Shown here one piece after another: positions 17,363-26,814 of a stretch of DNA of 64,000 nucleotides. Origin of the DNA: Bacillota bacterium (GTDB taxonomy: Bacteria > Bacillota > UBA4882 > UBA10575). A program made the position numbers and the translations under genes. Each line of letters starts with the position of its first letter. The stretch's first letter is position 1. Where the stretch lies: NCBI GenBank assembly GCA_012837715.1, contig DUQR01000021.1, forward strand, positions 1 through 64,000, given 5' to 3'. The notes under the pieces were generated by a model that worked only from the letters and a program-made list of their open reading frames with translations, ran no database searches and had not been told where the DNA came from.

Positions 17363-18445
17363 ATGGAAAGATTAACAGCGTTTCGCCAATTAATGGTTGC
17401 CGAGAACTTGGATGGGTTTATCGTTACTGCGCGGGCCAACCGCCGTTATTTAAGTGGCTTTACCGGTTCTTCCGGAGTTTTGGTGATTAGCCGGAAGGAA
17501 GCAATTTTACTGACGGACTTTCGCTATCTGGACCAGGCGGCGGAACAGGTGAAGGATTACGGATTCCAGGTCAAAAAACACCGTCCGGAGCTTTGGGAGA
17601 CGGTAGCCGCCGAGGTCAGAAACTGCTGCGCGGGAGGCCGTGCCCGGTGGGGCTTTGAAAGCGACCATTTGGTGGAGAAAAATTACCGGATCCTCAATGA
17701 GCAACTGGATTGTTGTTGCGTCTTAGTGCCGACGGAAGGTTTGGTTAGCCCCTTGCGGCGGAAAAAAACCCAAGCCGAATTGGCGGCGATCAGAAAAGCG
17801 GTGGAAATTACCGATCAGGCTTGGGCGCGGTTGTTGCCGGAACTGAAGCCGGGACGGACCGAGAAGGAAATTGCCGCTCTTTTTGAGTTTTTCCAGCGGG
17901 AATCGGGAGCGGAAGGTACTTCCTTTCCGACGATCATTGCTTCCGGGCCGCGGAGCGCTCTGCCCCACGCCGAACCAACCGACCGCCGAATTGAAGCCGG
18001 TGATCTGCTGACTTTGGACGGAGGCGCACGTTATAATGGCTATTGCAGCGATTTTACCCGTACTGTTGTCGTGGGGGCCACGCCCACCACTCAGCAACAA
18101 GCCCTGTATGATCTGGTTTTGAAGGCGCAAGAAACGGTGCTTGCTCAGATGCGGCCGGGGATGACCGGGAAGGAAGTGGATGCGTTGGCCCGGGAGATCA
18201 TTGCGAAAGCCGGTTACGGGGATCGTTTTGGGCATGGTTTAGGCCATAGTCTGGGTTTGGAGATTCATGAGGCGCCGCGGTTAGCGCTCACCGATGAAAC
18301 GGTGCTGGAACCGGGGGTCGTTTATACGGTGGAACCTGGTATTTACTTGACCGGTTGGGGCGGAATCCGCATCGAAGACGTGGTAGTGGTGACCACAGAG
18401 GGGATTGAAAATCTGACCGCCAGCCCGAAGCGGTTGATCATTTAA
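17363..18445 (+). CDS. pepP: M24 family Xaa-Pro aminopeptidase
   Basis: A 360-aa cytoplasmic metallopeptidase that removes N-terminal residues preceding proline. The N-terminal creatinase-like domain (MERLTAFRQLMVAENLDGF, RYLSGFTGSSGVL) is followed by the pita-bread domain. Metal ligands are visible as LTLDGGARYNGYCSDFTRT (two Asp), FGHGLGHSLGLEIHEAPRL (His), VEPGIYL (Glu) and GGIRIEDVV (Glu). ATG at 17363 follows AAGGGAG; the frame is open 60 nt further up without a site. The pepP-efp order is common in Bacillota and links prolyl-peptide handling with EF-P. Confidence 0.93.
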   Translation: MERLTAFRQLMVAENLDGFIVTARANRRYLSGFTGSSGVLVISRKEAILLTDFRYLDQAAEQVKDYGFQVKKHRPELWETVAAEVRNCCAGGRARWGFESDHLVEKNYRILNEQLDCCCVLVPTEGLVSPLRRKKTQAELAAIRKAVEITDQAWARLLPELKPGRTEKEIAALFEFFQRESGAEGTSFPTIIASGPRSALPHAEPTDRRIEAGDLLTLDGGARYNGYCSDFTRTVVVGATPTTQQQALYDLVLKAQETVLAQMRPGMTGKEVDALAREIIAKAGYGDRFGHGLGHSLGLEIHEAPRLALTDETVLEPGVVYTVEPGIYLTGWGGIRIEDVVVVTTEGIENLTASPKRLII

Positions 18446-18579
18446 GCGCGGATGGTCTTTCTCCCTAGATTCCTCTCGACAGTGGAATCGGCATATGATA
18501 AAATTAAAAAAGTTAAAATTGTGGAAAGAAGTAGTCAGGATGGCGCTTCTGGGCACGCTAGGACTAAGGAGGTACGAAG

Positions 18580-19140
18580 ATGATTTCAGTTAATGATTTT
18601 AAAACCGGACTGACGATTGAGCTTGAAGGTCAACTATATACCGTGGTCGAGTTTATGCATGTCAAACCAGGCAAAGGATCGGCTTTTGTCCGTTCGAAAT
18701 TAAAGAACCTCCGGACCGGGTTCACGGTGGAACGGACTTTTAATGCCGGGGAAAAAGTGGCGCCGGCGCGGATCGAAACCAAAGAGATGATGTTTTTGTA
18801 TAAAAGCGACGAAGATTACGTTTTTATGGACAATGCCACCTTTGAACAGATGACCCTACGGGAAGATTTCATTGGCGACGGGGTCAAATACTTAAAAGAA
18901 AACATGAACGTGTTGATTCAGATGTATAATAACGAAGCGATCGGTGTTAACCTGCCGAATACGGTGGAGTTGACGGTGGTCCAGACGGAACCCGGTTTTA
19001 AAGGGGATACGGCGACCGGCGGAACCAAGCCGGCGACCATGGAGACCGGTGTGGTGGTAAATGTGCCCCTCTTTATTGAGGAAGGGGATATCCTCCAAAT
19101 TGATACCAGAACCGGCGAGTATTTAAGGCGGTCAAAATAG
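18580..19140 (+). CDS. efp: Elongation factor P
   Basis: A 186-aa translation factor that relieves ribosome stalling at polyproline. All three OB-like domains are present. The modifiable loop residue is K32 in [14 protein letters not shown], as in lysine-type EF-P. The C-terminal [16 protein letters not shown] is standard. Start ATG with AGGAGG 7 nt upstream. The 134-nt gap after pepP may hold its own promoter, but I see no good match. Confidence 0.97.
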   Translation: MISVNDFKTGLTIELEGQLYTVVEFMHVKPGKGSAFVRSKLKNLRTGFTVERTFNAGEKVAPARIETKEMMFLYKSDEDYVFMDNATFEQMTLREDFIGDGVKYLKENMNVLIQMYNNEAIGVNLPNTVELTVVQTEPGFKGDTATGGTKPATMETGVVVNVPLFIEEGDILQIDTRTGEYLRRSK

Positions 19141-19207
19141 GAATCAATGGATAGCCTTTCTCACCTCTAGTCATACTAGGGTTAGAACCAGAATGGGAGG
19201 TTGAGAA

Positions 19208-19471
19208 ATGGAACTGAAAGAACAGGTTGCGTATTTACGCGGGTTAATTCAAGGTCAGCAGTTTCAGGGTGAAAAGGAAGCGGTCCTCTGGACCCAACTG
19301 CTGAATATCTGTGACCTCATTGCTATGGAAATTGAAGATCTTCACGATGACCAAGAGGAGTTAAATGAGTATGTCGAGGCCATTGATGAGGATCTAGGTT
19401 ATTTAGAAGAACAGTACTTTCCGCTGGAAGAGGAAGAGATTGGCGAGAACGAACAGGTGATTGAGGATTAA
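19208..19471 (+). CDS. CD1247 N-terminal-domain-like protein
   Basis: An 87-aa acidic helical protein. The pattern KEQVAYLRGLIQGQQ at the start and EIEDLHDDQEELNEYVEAID then EDLGYLEEQ matches the N-terminal domain of a Bacillota family named after Clostridioides CD1247. Family members often also carry a C-terminal zinc ribbon, which is lacking here. It lies between efp and spoIIIAA, a place where this gene is often found. Role unknown. A good RBS (GGGAGGTTGAGAA) precedes the ATG. Confidence 0.7.
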   Translation: MELKEQVAYLRGLIQGQQFQGEKEAVLWTQLLNICDLIAMEIEDLHDDQEELNEYVEAIDEDLGYLEEQYFPLEEEEIGENEQVIED

Positions 19472-19509
19472 AGCCCGTGGTCAAGCCTAATAAATAGCAT
19501 AATTTAAAA

Positions 19510-19552
19510 CCCGTCCCCATATTTATGTACAGTAGGGGACGGGCTTTTTTTT
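19510..19552 (+). terminator. Terminator between the CD1247-like gene and spoIIIAA
   Basis: Stem CCCGTCCCC (19510-19518) with GGGGACGGG (19535-19543), then CTTTTTTTT. It insulates the spoIIIA operon from the efp transcript. I could not identify a convincing sigma-E promoter in the 20 nt left before spoIIIAA. Confidence 0.88.
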
Positions 19553-19572
19553 GGGGAAAAGGCGGGGTTTAA

Positions 19573-20559
19573 TTGGGCTTTGAAGAACAGGTCTTTCCGT
19601 TTTTGACGCTTAGACTCCGGCGGGCGCTAGAAAACTTACGCCGGGTGGTCCCGGGGCAATGGGTGAAGTTGGAAGAGATCCGTCTGCGGGCCGAAAAGCC
19701 CCTCCAGGTGGAGATGGGCGCGTCCTGGTTGGTCACTGCCAGCGGCGAACTGACGGCAGAACCGGAGAAGGCTTTAATCATCAAGACCGAAGATGTGCAG
19801 CGGACTTTACAGTTAATGGGGGAAAATTCCTTTTATACGCTGGAGGAAGAGTTTAAAGCTGGTTTTATAACCTTGGCGGGAGGACACCGGGTCGGCCTGG
19901 CCGGTGAGTGCCTGGTGGAAGGCGGCAGGCTTTGTCGGCTGAAGCGGGTGACCAGTTTGAATATACGGATTGCCCGGGAATTGAAGGGGATTAGCCGCGT
20001 TCTGCTCCCGTGGTTAACCCGGGCCGGGCGGCCGCTGCGGACAATCATTATTTCGCCGCCCCAAGCCGGAAAGACCACTCTTTTACGGGATCTGATCCGT
20101 TGTTTCAGTAACGGGGAAGAACTGTCGGCTCCGGTCAAGGTTGGCCTGGTGGATGAACGGGGGGAAGTGGCGGGCAGTTTCCGGGGGGTGCCCCAGTTAG
20201 ATGTAGGGATCCGTACCGATGTGCTGACCGGCTGTCCGAAAAGGGTGGGGGTTTTTCTTTTATTACGTTCGATGGGTCCGCAAATGATTGCCACTGATGA
20301 GATCGGCCGTCCCGGGGACTTGGATTTGCTCGAGGAAATTCTCAATACGGGAGTGGGCTTTATCACCACGGCGCACGCCTGGGATACGAAGGATTTTGCC
20401 CTCCGCCCCTCTTTACAGCGGCTCTGGGTTCGGGGTCTGGTGGAACGGGTGGTGATCTTAAGTCGGCGTCTAGGCCCGGGAACGTTGGAGGGGGTCTGGG
20501 ACGGACGCGCGAAGGAACCAATCTTTTCCCAAGTTCAACGTTTGGAGGTCAGGAGATGA
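19573..20559 (+). CDS. spoIIIAA: Stage III sporulation protein AA (ATPase)
   Basis: A 328-aa secretion-type ATPase of the SpoIIIA-SpoIIQ channel that links mother cell and forespore after engulfment. The Walker A motif is SPPQAGKTTLLRDLIR (about residues 161-176). Downstream are VGLVDERGEVAGSFRG and MIATDEIGRPGDLDLLEE (Walker B region). The N-terminal half contains SFYTLEEEFKAGFITLAGGH, typical of SpoIIIAA. Start is TTG. The stop overlaps the next start by 4 nt. First gene of a complete eight-gene operon. Confidence 0.96.
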   Translation: MGFEEQVFPFLTLRLRRALENLRRVVPGQWVKLEEIRLRAEKPLQVEMGASWLVTASGELTAEPEKALIIKTEDVQRTLQLMGENSFYTLEEEFKAGFITLAGGHRVGLAGECLVEGGRLCRLKRVTSLNIRIARELKGISRVLLPWLTRAGRPLRTIIISPPQAGKTTLLRDLIRCFSNGEELSAPVKVGLVDERGEVAGSFRGVPQLDVGIRTDVLTGCPKRVGVFLLLRSMGPQMIATDEIGRPGDLDLLEEILNTGVGFITTAHAWDTKDFALRPSLQRLWVRGLVERVVILSRRLGPGTLEGVWDGRAKEPIFSQVQRLEVRR

Positions 20560-21071
20560 AGATGATCGGCGCCCTGTTAGTGATCGCTGGCGGCGGGTTG
20601 GCCGGGTGGGTTTATAGTACCCTCTTGAAAAAAAGACTAACTTTGCTGGAAGCTTTGATCCAGGCTTTCCAGTGGTTGGAGACGGAGATTGGTTACGCCA
20701 GTGTGCCGTTGGGCGAGGCCTTTACAACGATCAGCGGTCGCGCGCAGGAGAAGGTGAAACCGATCTTCGGGGCGTTTACCGCCGGGTTGAATAGCCGGGC
20801 GGGGTTAACCGCCGATGAGGCCTGGCAGCTGAGTTTAGAGCAAAACCGGGAAGCATTGCCCCTTATAGCGGAAGATTGGGCGATCCTGGCCGATTTTGGC
20901 CGTACCTTGGGCACGACCGACCGGGAACATCAGGTCACCGCGATTCGCCGGACGTATGAGCGGCTAAAACACCAAGCAGCCGGGGCGGAGGAAGAGTATA
21001 AGAAGAACGAACGTCTCTACCGTTATCTGGGGATTGCCGGTGGCGCGTTGGTGGTTCTGATCTTTTATTGA
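20556..21071 (+). CDS. spoIIIAB: Stage III sporulation protein AB
   Basis: A 171-aa membrane protein with an N-terminal helix (residues 3-22), a helical GspF-like middle part (LLEALIQAFQWLETEIGYAS, VPLGEAF), and a C-terminal helix ending ALVVLIFY. It is thought to be the inner-membrane platform of the SpoIIIA channel. ATG overlaps the spoIIIAA stop. Confidence 0.93.
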   Translation: MKMIGALLVIAGGGLAGWVYSTLLKKRLTLLEALIQAFQWLETEIGYASVPLGEAFTTISGRAQEKVKPIFGAFTAGLNSRAGLTADEAWQLSLEQNREALPLIAEDWAILADFGRTLGTTDREHQVTAIRRTYERLKHQAAGAEEEYKKNERLYRYLGIAGGALVVLIFY

Positions 21072-21132
21072 CTGGCATGATCCAGCGGTGTTGTCAACCG
21101 GAAGCGGGCCGGAAAGGGGAGGGAAGAAAGAG

Positions 21133-21333
21133 ATGATGCCTGAGGTGGACTTGATTTTCAAAATCGCTGGCGTGGGGGTTTTAGTCCTTTTACTCAATAT
21201 CCTCTTTAAACAGGCGGGAAAAGATGAATATGCCTATATACTCACTTTGGTCGGGGTGGTTGTGGTCTTTATTGTCGCGATTCAGATGATCCAAAGATTT
21301 TTCCAGGAGGTCCGGGCGGTCTTTGGTTTATAA
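21133..21333 (+). CDS. spoIIIAC: Stage III sporulation protein AC
   Basis: A 66-aa protein with two membrane segments (IFKIAGVGVLVLLLNILF and ILTLVGVVVVFIVAIQMI) separated by KQAGKDEYAY, the family hallmark. The length matches other SpoIIIAC proteins only if translation starts at the ATG pair at 21133/21136, which follows GGGGAGGG; a longer in-frame opening at 21088 is rejected. Confidence 0.93.
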   Translation: MMPEVDLIFKIAGVGVLVLLLNILFKQAGKDEYAYILTLVGVVVVFIVAIQMIQRFFQEVRAVFGL

Positions 21334-21348
21334 CAGGGGTGAGGGTCA

Positions 21349-21732
21349 GTGGATATTCTCCTCTTTCTCGGCATCACGCTGGTGTCCTTGGTTTTGATTC
21401 TTATTTTGCGCCGGGATTACGAAGAGTTTGCGGTTTTACTCTCCACCATGGTGGGGGCGGTGATTATGCTGCGTTTGGTCGGCCGTTTAACGGAGTTGAT
21501 CGGCGCTTTTAATTACTTAGCAGAAAAAGCCCAGATTAATTCGGAATACCTCGCGGTAATTTTTAAGGTGATGGGAGTAGCTTATGTGGCCGGGTTTGGC
21601 GGGCAGATCTGCCGGGATGCCGATGAAAATGCGCTGGCGCTCAAATTGGAACTGGCGGGGAAGATCATCATTCTCTTTATGGCGGTCCCGGTGATGGTGG
21701 CGATTTTGGAAATGGTCCTCCGGATCTTTTAA
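21349..21732 (+). CDS. spoIIIAD: Stage III sporulation protein AD
   Basis: A 127-aa membrane protein, paralogous to SpoIIIAC in its N-terminal half, with four hydrophobic segments. AYVAGFGGQICRDADENALA is the conserved SpoIIIAD loop. Start GTG behind a GGGGTGAGGG site, 15 nt after spoIIIAC. Confidence 0.93.
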   Translation: MDILLFLGITLVSLVLILILRRDYEEFAVLLSTMVGAVIMLRLVGRLTELIGAFNYLAEKAQINSEYLAVIFKVMGVAYVAGFGGQICRDADENALALKLELAGKIIILFMAVPVMVAILEMVLRIF

Positions 21733-21886
21733 GGTCTAATTAAATTTTTCCGTTGTAACCATGAAAAGAAATTCAGTCATGAGTTGGGATGGACCATGAC
21801 AATGTTCAAGCAAAGGCGGGCGAAAAACCAGCGCTGTTTTCTTGGTAAAGGACAACGTAATAAGCCCCGCTAAAAGGAGGATTGGT

Positions 21887-23062
21887 ATGGTGGGCAGGAA
21901 AGGCCGATCCCGGTGGCTGGCGGGGTGTATTGGTCTCTTGTTTGTGCTGGCTTGCCCCGCGCAGGGGCAGGAGCTTAATCCGGTGGCTGCGGTTTTGGAT
22001 CAGGAATTGGCGGCCTTGGATCTGGGCGCGCTCACTTCCTTCCTCGCCCGTTTGGACGGGGAGACTCAGGAGCTTTTACCCCAGTTTGATCTGAAAAGTT
22101 GGGTGCAGGGGGGGATGAAGCTGGATCTGGCCCAACTGTTAAGGAAGTTTACCAACTTTTTAGGCCGGGAGGTTGTGGTCAATCTTCATTTGTTAGGGAG
22201 ACTGGTTTTACTGGCGGTGATCGGCGGGATCTTGAGCCATTTCCAGCAGGCTTGGGCCGGGGAGAGGATTGGGGATCTGGTGGCCAATATTATCTATCTA
22301 ATTCTGATGGGTTTCGCGGTCCAAAGCTTCACCACTACCATGCGGTTGGCCTATACGACGCTGGAACGGGTGAACGATTTTGTACTGGCTATTTTACCCT
22401 CGATCTTTACCTTGCTTGCCGCCGCCGGCGGAATCACGCTGACCACTGTCTGTCATCCGGTGGTTTGGGGTGGAACCGGGATCGTGATCAGTCTGGTTAA
22501 AAACTTGGTGCTGCCCCTAATTTTATTGGCCGGGATGATCGGGTTGGTCTCCCGTCTGGCGCAAGGTTTTGCGGTAAGTAAATTGGCCGAGGTTTCCCGG
22601 CAGGGCGCGGTGATCATCCTTACTTTTCTGGTCACCATCTTTTTAGGAATCATTTCTTTGCAAGGGGTGACGGTCGCTGCTGCCGACGGCCTTGGTCTGC
22701 AAACGGCTAAATTCTTAACGGGGAATCTGGTGCCTCTGGTCGGCGGGGTTGTCGCCGACAGCTTGGAGTTGGCGGCCGGGTGCTCTTTATTAATCAAAAA
22801 CGCTCTTGGCGCCTTTGCCGCTTTAGGCGTGGTCTTACTCTGCGTTTATCCGGCCTTAAAAATTTTGGTCGTGGCTTTTATTTACCGCTGGGCGGCGGTT
22901 TTTGTGCAGCCGCTGGGGCAGAACCGGTTGGCCGAATCCCTGCAGGAGATCGGAAAAACGGTGATGGTGATCTTTGCCACCCTGGCGGTGGTCAGTCTGA
23001 TGTTCTTTTTCTGTTTGACCATTCTGGTTGGCCTCGGCAACATGACCGCGATCATGCGCTAA
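21887..23062 (+). CDS. spoIIIAE: Stage III sporulation protein AE
   Basis: A 391-aa multi-pass membrane protein with a cleavable-looking signal sequence (ending ACPAQGQE), a short extracytoplasmic region and about seven hydrophobic helices. VVGGVVADSLELAAGCSLLI is a conserved segment. It is proposed to form the channel's export-like membrane component. ATG at 21887 follows AAGGAGG with 6-nt spacing; an in-frame TTG at 21842 is less likely. A 154-nt gap separates it from spoIIIAD, larger than elsewhere in the operon, and no promoter was recognised there. Confidence 0.93.
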   Translation: MVGRKGRSRWLAGCIGLLFVLACPAQGQELNPVAAVLDQELAALDLGALTSFLARLDGETQELLPQFDLKSWVQGGMKLDLAQLLRKFTNFLGREVVVNLHLLGRLVLLAVIGGILSHFQQAWAGERIGDLVANIIYLILMGFAVQSFTTTMRLAYTTLERVNDFVLAILPSIFTLLAAAGGITLTTVCHPVVWGGTGIVISLVKNLVLPLILLAGMIGLVSRLAQGFAVSKLAEVSRQGAVIILTFLVTIFLGIISLQGVTVAAADGLGLQTAKFLTGNLVPLVGGVVADSLELAAGCSLLIKNALGAFAALGVVLLCVYPALKILVVAFIYRWAAVFVQPLGQNRLAESLQEIGKTVMVIFATLAVVSLMFFFCLTILVGLGNMTAIMR

Positions 23063-23095
23063 CGGTAACGGGAGAAGAAGAGAAGAAGCAAGGGG

Positions 23096-23608
23096 TTGGT
23101 CCTGATTAAAGAAGCGCTCAAAGGGTTGGTGGCTTTGATCTTGTTAGCCGGATTTTTAGAACTCCTCCTGCCCGATGACCAAATGCGGAAGTATGGCCAG
23201 ATGGTAGTGGGCTTAATTGTTTTGTTTTCCTTAATTAATATGTTGGGTCAGATCGGCCGGGATTTTTCCTTCAAGTGGCCGGAGGAAGACGGATTAGCCG
23301 CTGCGGGCGCAGAGACTTTGGTAACGGACGGGCTTGAGCTCCGCCGCCGGGGGGAGGAAGAAGCCGCCCAACTGAACACGCCGGCGGTCCAGGCCGGAGT
23401 GGAGGAATTCTTGCAGCAGATCACCGGGAGCAAGGAAGTCCGGGTCCAGCTCCGACCGACGGCGGAAAAGGCAGGTTGGTCGGCGCGGGTGATTATACCG
23501 GACCGGAACGGGGTGCCGGTGGATTTCCTAAAGCGGACGGTGGCTGCTTTATTATCGATCCGTCTCGATCAGGTGGAGGTGGAAGGTGAAGATGAAGGGG
23601 AAAGCTAA
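23096..23608 (+). CDS. spoIIIAF: Stage III sporulation protein AF
   Basis: A 170-aa protein with two N-terminal membrane helices (ALKGLVALILLAGFLELLLP and MVVGLIVLFSLINMLGQI) and a soluble ring-building-like C-terminal domain. The start is uncertain: there is no ATG or GTG near the site. A TTG at 23096 abuts AAGGGG, while CTG (23102) or ATT (23105) would have better spacing from it. It overlaps spoIIIAG by 23 nt. Confidence 0.88.
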   Translation: MVLIKEALKGLVALILLAGFLELLLPDDQMRKYGQMVVGLIVLFSLINMLGQIGRDFSFKWPEEDGLAAAGAETLVTDGLELRRRGEEEAAQLNTPAVQAGVEEFLQQITGSKEVRVQLRPTAEKAGWSARVIIPDRNGVPVDFLKRTVAALLSIRLDQVEVEGEDEGES

Positions 23609-24203
23609 GGGACTGTTTAGTTGGGGGCAGATCAAGGAGGCCCTGGGTTGGCAGAAGCTTCCGATTAAAGAGCGGAAGCAGATTTTGAGTGCGCTTTTAC
23701 TGGTCGGGGTGGGCATCGGGTTTATGTTGTGGGGAGGAATTCTCCAATCCTCGCCCCCCACGCCCAGTCCGGAACTGCCGGTCAAAGGGTTAACCCTTTT
23801 GGAATCCGCTGAAGAACACTGGTCCGAAAGCCGGCTGGAACGGGAAGTCGCGGCGGTGTTAAGCCAGATCGAAGGCGTCGGGCGGGTGGTGGTTGATCTC
23901 CATCTGGCGACGACGGAGGAGACGATCTGGTTATACCGGGAGGAGCGGCAAGAACGGGTTAACCCTTCCGAACAAGGCGGTGAAAGCCGTGAGCTGACGA
24001 TCCGACGGGAACCGGTCTTGCGGCGGAAAAGCGGTGGTGAAGAAGCCCCGGTCCACAGTGGGAAAAAGGCGCCGGTAATCGGTGGTGTTCTGGTGGTGGC
24101 GGAAGGGGCGACCGATCCGGCCCTCCAAAGGCAACTGGGCGAGGCGGCGGCGGTTTTGTTAGGGGTCGCGCTCCACCGGGTAGTTGTATTACCGTGGGGT
24201 TAA
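23586..24203 (+). CDS. spoIIIAG: Stage III sporulation protein AG
   Basis: A 205-aa protein with one membrane helix (ILSALLLVGVGIGFMLWGGI) and an extracytoplasmic ring-building domain: LEREVAAVLSQIEGVGRVVV, then after a charged insertion APVIGGVLVVAEGATDPALQ. It forms the large oligomeric ring of the SpoIIIA channel. GTG start after GGAGGTGG; an ATG 6 nt later is an alternative. Confidence 0.93.
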   Translation: MKMKGKAKGLFSWGQIKEALGWQKLPIKERKQILSALLLVGVGIGFMLWGGILQSSPPTPSPELPVKGLTLLESAEEHWSESRLEREVAAVLSQIEGVGRVVVDLHLATTEETIWLYREERQERVNPSEQGGESRELTIRREPVLRRKSGGEEAPVHSGKKAPVIGGVLVVAEGATDPALQRQLGEAAAVLLGVALHRVVVLPWG

Positions 24204-24263
24204 TATTTAAAAAGTTTATAGGTAAAAAACGAGAAGTGGAGAAACTTAAAAGGAGGGTAAAGA

Positions 24264-24773
24264 TTGGGGTTGAAAAAAGGCGAACCGGTTTTGGCCGTGC
24301 TTCTCATCGGGGCTGGTTTTCTCCTTTGCCTGGGGGTCGGGTTTTACAGCCGGCTTTTTTCCGGCACCCCTTTAAAAACGCCGCCCCAACAAGAGACGGC
24401 TGGCGCTGCTTTGGCCGTGGCGAGTAATAGTAATGACCAGGCGGTCCTGGCCGAGTTCCGTTGGAACCGGGACCGGGAAAGAAGTCGCCTCCAGGAGACT
24501 TTGGAAAAAATGCTCCGGACCGCCGAAGGGGAACAAATTACTAAGGTCCAGGATGAACTGTTAGTTTTGCTGAAACGCCAAACCCTGGAGCGGGAGTTGG
24601 AGAACCTATTGGCGGCGAAGGGTTATCTCCTTAATGCGGTGGCTGTTTATCCGGAAGCGGTGACGGTCATTATAAAGCAGGAAACGCTGAACCCGGTTTT
24701 AGTAGCTGAAATTGGGGAGCTGGTGACCAGGATCACCGGATACCGGGCGGAGCAGGTACGGATTATGGAGTAG
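24264..24773 (+). CDS. spoIIIAH: Stage III sporulation protein AH
   Basis: A 169-aa protein with an N-terminal membrane anchor (LAVLLIGAGFLLCLGVGFY) and a C-terminal YscJ/FliF-like domain (RDRERSRLQETLEKML through VTRITGYRAEQVRIME). In Bacillus it binds SpoIIQ across the intermembrane space; Q is not in this window. TTG start behind AGGAGGG. Last gene of the operon. Confidence 0.92.
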   Translation: MGLKKGEPVLAVLLIGAGFLLCLGVGFYSRLFSGTPLKTPPQQETAGAALAVASNSNDQAVLAEFRWNRDRERSRLQETLEKMLRTAEGEQITKVQDELLVLLKRQTLERELENLLAAKGYLLNAVAVYPEAVTVIIKQETLNPVLVAEIGELVTRITGYRAEQVRIME

Positions 24774-24880
24774 GTTCGCTGGGCTAGTCTCGGGAAAAAG
24801 AAAAGAAAAAAGAGGAAATTTATAGGGCGGTGCGGAATAGAAATAACGTTTCTATATGGCAAGCTAAGGAGAGTGGAACC

Positions 24881-25357
24881 ATGAATATAAAGGAAATAAA
24901 AGAACTAATGCAAATGTTGGTTGAGACCGATATTACCGAGCTTAACCTGGAAAGCGACGGCACAAAAATTGTGATCAAAAAGGGAGTTTCCGGGGTGGTT
25001 CAACCGGTGGTTACGGTCACGCCGACGGCAGCTCCGGTGGCCCCGGCAGCAGGAAACGTTACCCCGCCGCCGTTGAACCCACCGGAAGAAAAAGGGGACA
25101 ACAAATTGGCCGCCAACCAAGAGTATGTCCGCGCCGAGATCGTGGGTACTTTTTACCGGGCGCCCAGTCCCGGGGAAGCCCCTTTTGTTCAAGTCGGAGC
25201 GACGGTGGAACCCGGGGAAACCTTATGTATTATTGAAGCGATGAAAGTGATGAATGAGATTGAATGTCCGCTCCGGGGTAAGGTGGTCGAGGTTTTAGCC
25301 GATGACGCCGAACCGGTTGAATTTGGACAACCCTTATTTATCATTGAAAGAATCTAA
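24881..25357 (+). CDS. accB: Biotin carboxyl carrier protein of acetyl-CoA carboxylase
   Basis: A 158-aa carrier whose biotin swings between the carboxylase and transferase sites in the first step of fatty acid synthesis. N-terminal KEIKELMQMLVETDITELNL is typical, followed by a Pro/Ala/Thr linker. The biotinyl domain carries K122 in CIIEAMKVMNEIECP. ATG at 24881 follows AAGGAGAG; an in-frame opening 51 nt upstream is rejected. accC follows after 15 nt. Confidence 0.96.
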   Translation: MNIKEIKELMQMLVETDITELNLESDGTKIVIKKGVSGVVQPVVTVTPTAAPVAPAAGNVTPPPLNPPEEKGDNKLAANQEYVRAEIVGTFYRAPSPGEAPFVQVGATVEPGETLCIIEAMKVMNEIECPLRGKVVEVLADDAEPVEFGQPLFIIERI

Positions 25358-25372
25358 CAAGAGGCCGGAGGT

Positions 25373-26737
25373 GTGGTGGGGGTGTTTGGCAGGATCTTAG
25401 TGGCCAACCGGGGAGAAATTGCTTTACGTGTAATCCGGGCTTGTAAAGAGCTGGGCATCGAAACGGTGGCGATTTATTCCGAAGCGGATCAAGATGCGCT
25501 CCATGTGCGTTTTGCCGATGAAGCGATCTGTGTTGGACCGGCGGCGCCGGGGAAAAGTTATCTTAATATCATTAATATTATTAGTACCGCAACGCTTACC
25601 GGCGTGGATGCCATTCATCCGGGATACGGTTTCTTGGCTGAGAATCCGCGCTTTGTTGAAATTTGTGAGACCCATAACATTAAGTTTATCGGGCCTTCCG
25701 CCCAAGTGATGGAGAAGATGGGTGATAAATCGCGGGCCAAACGGATCATGCGTGAACAGGGCGTGCCGGTGATTCCCGGTTCGGAAGGACCGTTGGCCTC
25801 TGTTGAGGAAGCCGAAGAAGTGGCGGCGGCCATCGGTTATCCGGTGATCATTAAGGCTTCGGCCGGTGGTGGCGGCCGGGGGATGCGGGTGGTGACTTCG
25901 CCGGCGGAACTGAAGCAAGCGGTGCAAACCGCCCAGATGGAAGCGGAGGCCGCCTTTGGACAACCCGAGGTTTATATGGAAAAGTACATCGAGGAGCCGC
26001 GGCATATTGAGATCCAGGTGCTTTTTGACGAGCATGGAAATGGAGTTTATCTGGGCGAACGGGATTGTTCCCTTCAACGTCGCCACCAAAAAATCTTAGA
26101 GGAGTCCCCGTCCCCACGGGTTAGCCCGGAGTTGCGGAAGGCTTTAGGCGAAGCCGCGCTGAAAGGGGCACGGGCGGTCGGGTATACCAATGCGGGGACC
26201 ATTGAGTTTTTGGTTGATAAAGATGATCGTTTTTACTTTATGGAGATGAATACCAGAATTCAGGTGGAGCATCCGGTGACAGAGATGGTGACTGGGATCG
26301 ATCTGGTCAAACAACAGATTCAGATTGCCGCCGGAGAAAAATTGCCTTGGCGGCAGGAAGAGATTACGATTAAAGGTCATGCTCTGGAATGCCGGATTAA
26401 TGCGGAAGATCCGGAAAAGAATTTTATGCCCCAACCGGGGCAGATCGAATTTTACCATGCGCCCGGCGGACCGGGGATCCGGGTTGATAGCGCAGCCTAT
26501 TCCGGATGTGTGATTACTCCTTACTATGATTCGTTGGTGTCCAAGTTGATTGCCTGGGGCGAGACCCGCGAGGAAGCCATCGCCCGGATGGTGAGGGCTT
26601 TGGAAGAGTGTGAGATTGCCGGAATTCCTTCGACAGTCCTGTTCCATCTGGAGATCCTTTACCATCCCGATTTTCTTAAAGGGGAATTTACGACGGATTT
26701 TATCAATAATTTGCTAAAGGAGTTACAACCCGAATAG
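25373..26737 (+). CDS. accC: Biotin carboxylase of acetyl-CoA carboxylase
   Basis: A 454-aa ATP-grasp enzyme that carboxylates biotin on AccB. It begins [20 protein letters not shown]. The glycine-rich ATP lid is [16 protein letters not shown], and the active-site block is [22 protein letters not shown] start following GGCCGGAGGT. accA and accD are not in the window. Confidence 0.97.
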   Translation: MVGVFGRILVANRGEIALRVIRACKELGIETVAIYSEADQDALHVRFADEAICVGPAAPGKSYLNIINIISTATLTGVDAIHPGYGFLAENPRFVEICETHNIKFIGPSAQVMEKMGDKSRAKRIMREQGVPVIPGSEGPLASVEEAEEVAAAIGYPVIIKASAGGGGRGMRVVTSPAELKQAVQTAQMEAEAAFGQPEVYMEKYIEEPRHIEIQVLFDEHGNGVYLGERDCSLQRRHQKILEESPSPRVSPELRKALGEAALKGARAVGYTNAGTIEFLVDKDDRFYFMEMNTRIQVEHPVTEMVTGIDLVKQQIQIAAGEKLPWRQEEITIKGHALECRINAEDPEKNFMPQPGQIEFYHAPGGPGIRVDSAAYSGCVITPYYDSLVSKLIAWGETREEAIARMVRALEECEIAGIPSTVLFHLEILYHPDFLKGEFTTDFINNLLKELQPE

Positions 26738-26814
26738 AATTGATCAGGGCTTTTTGGATTGCCTTTGATCCGATAGGGTTGCACTAGAAGATTATTATAG
26801 TGGAGGTGGCAGGC

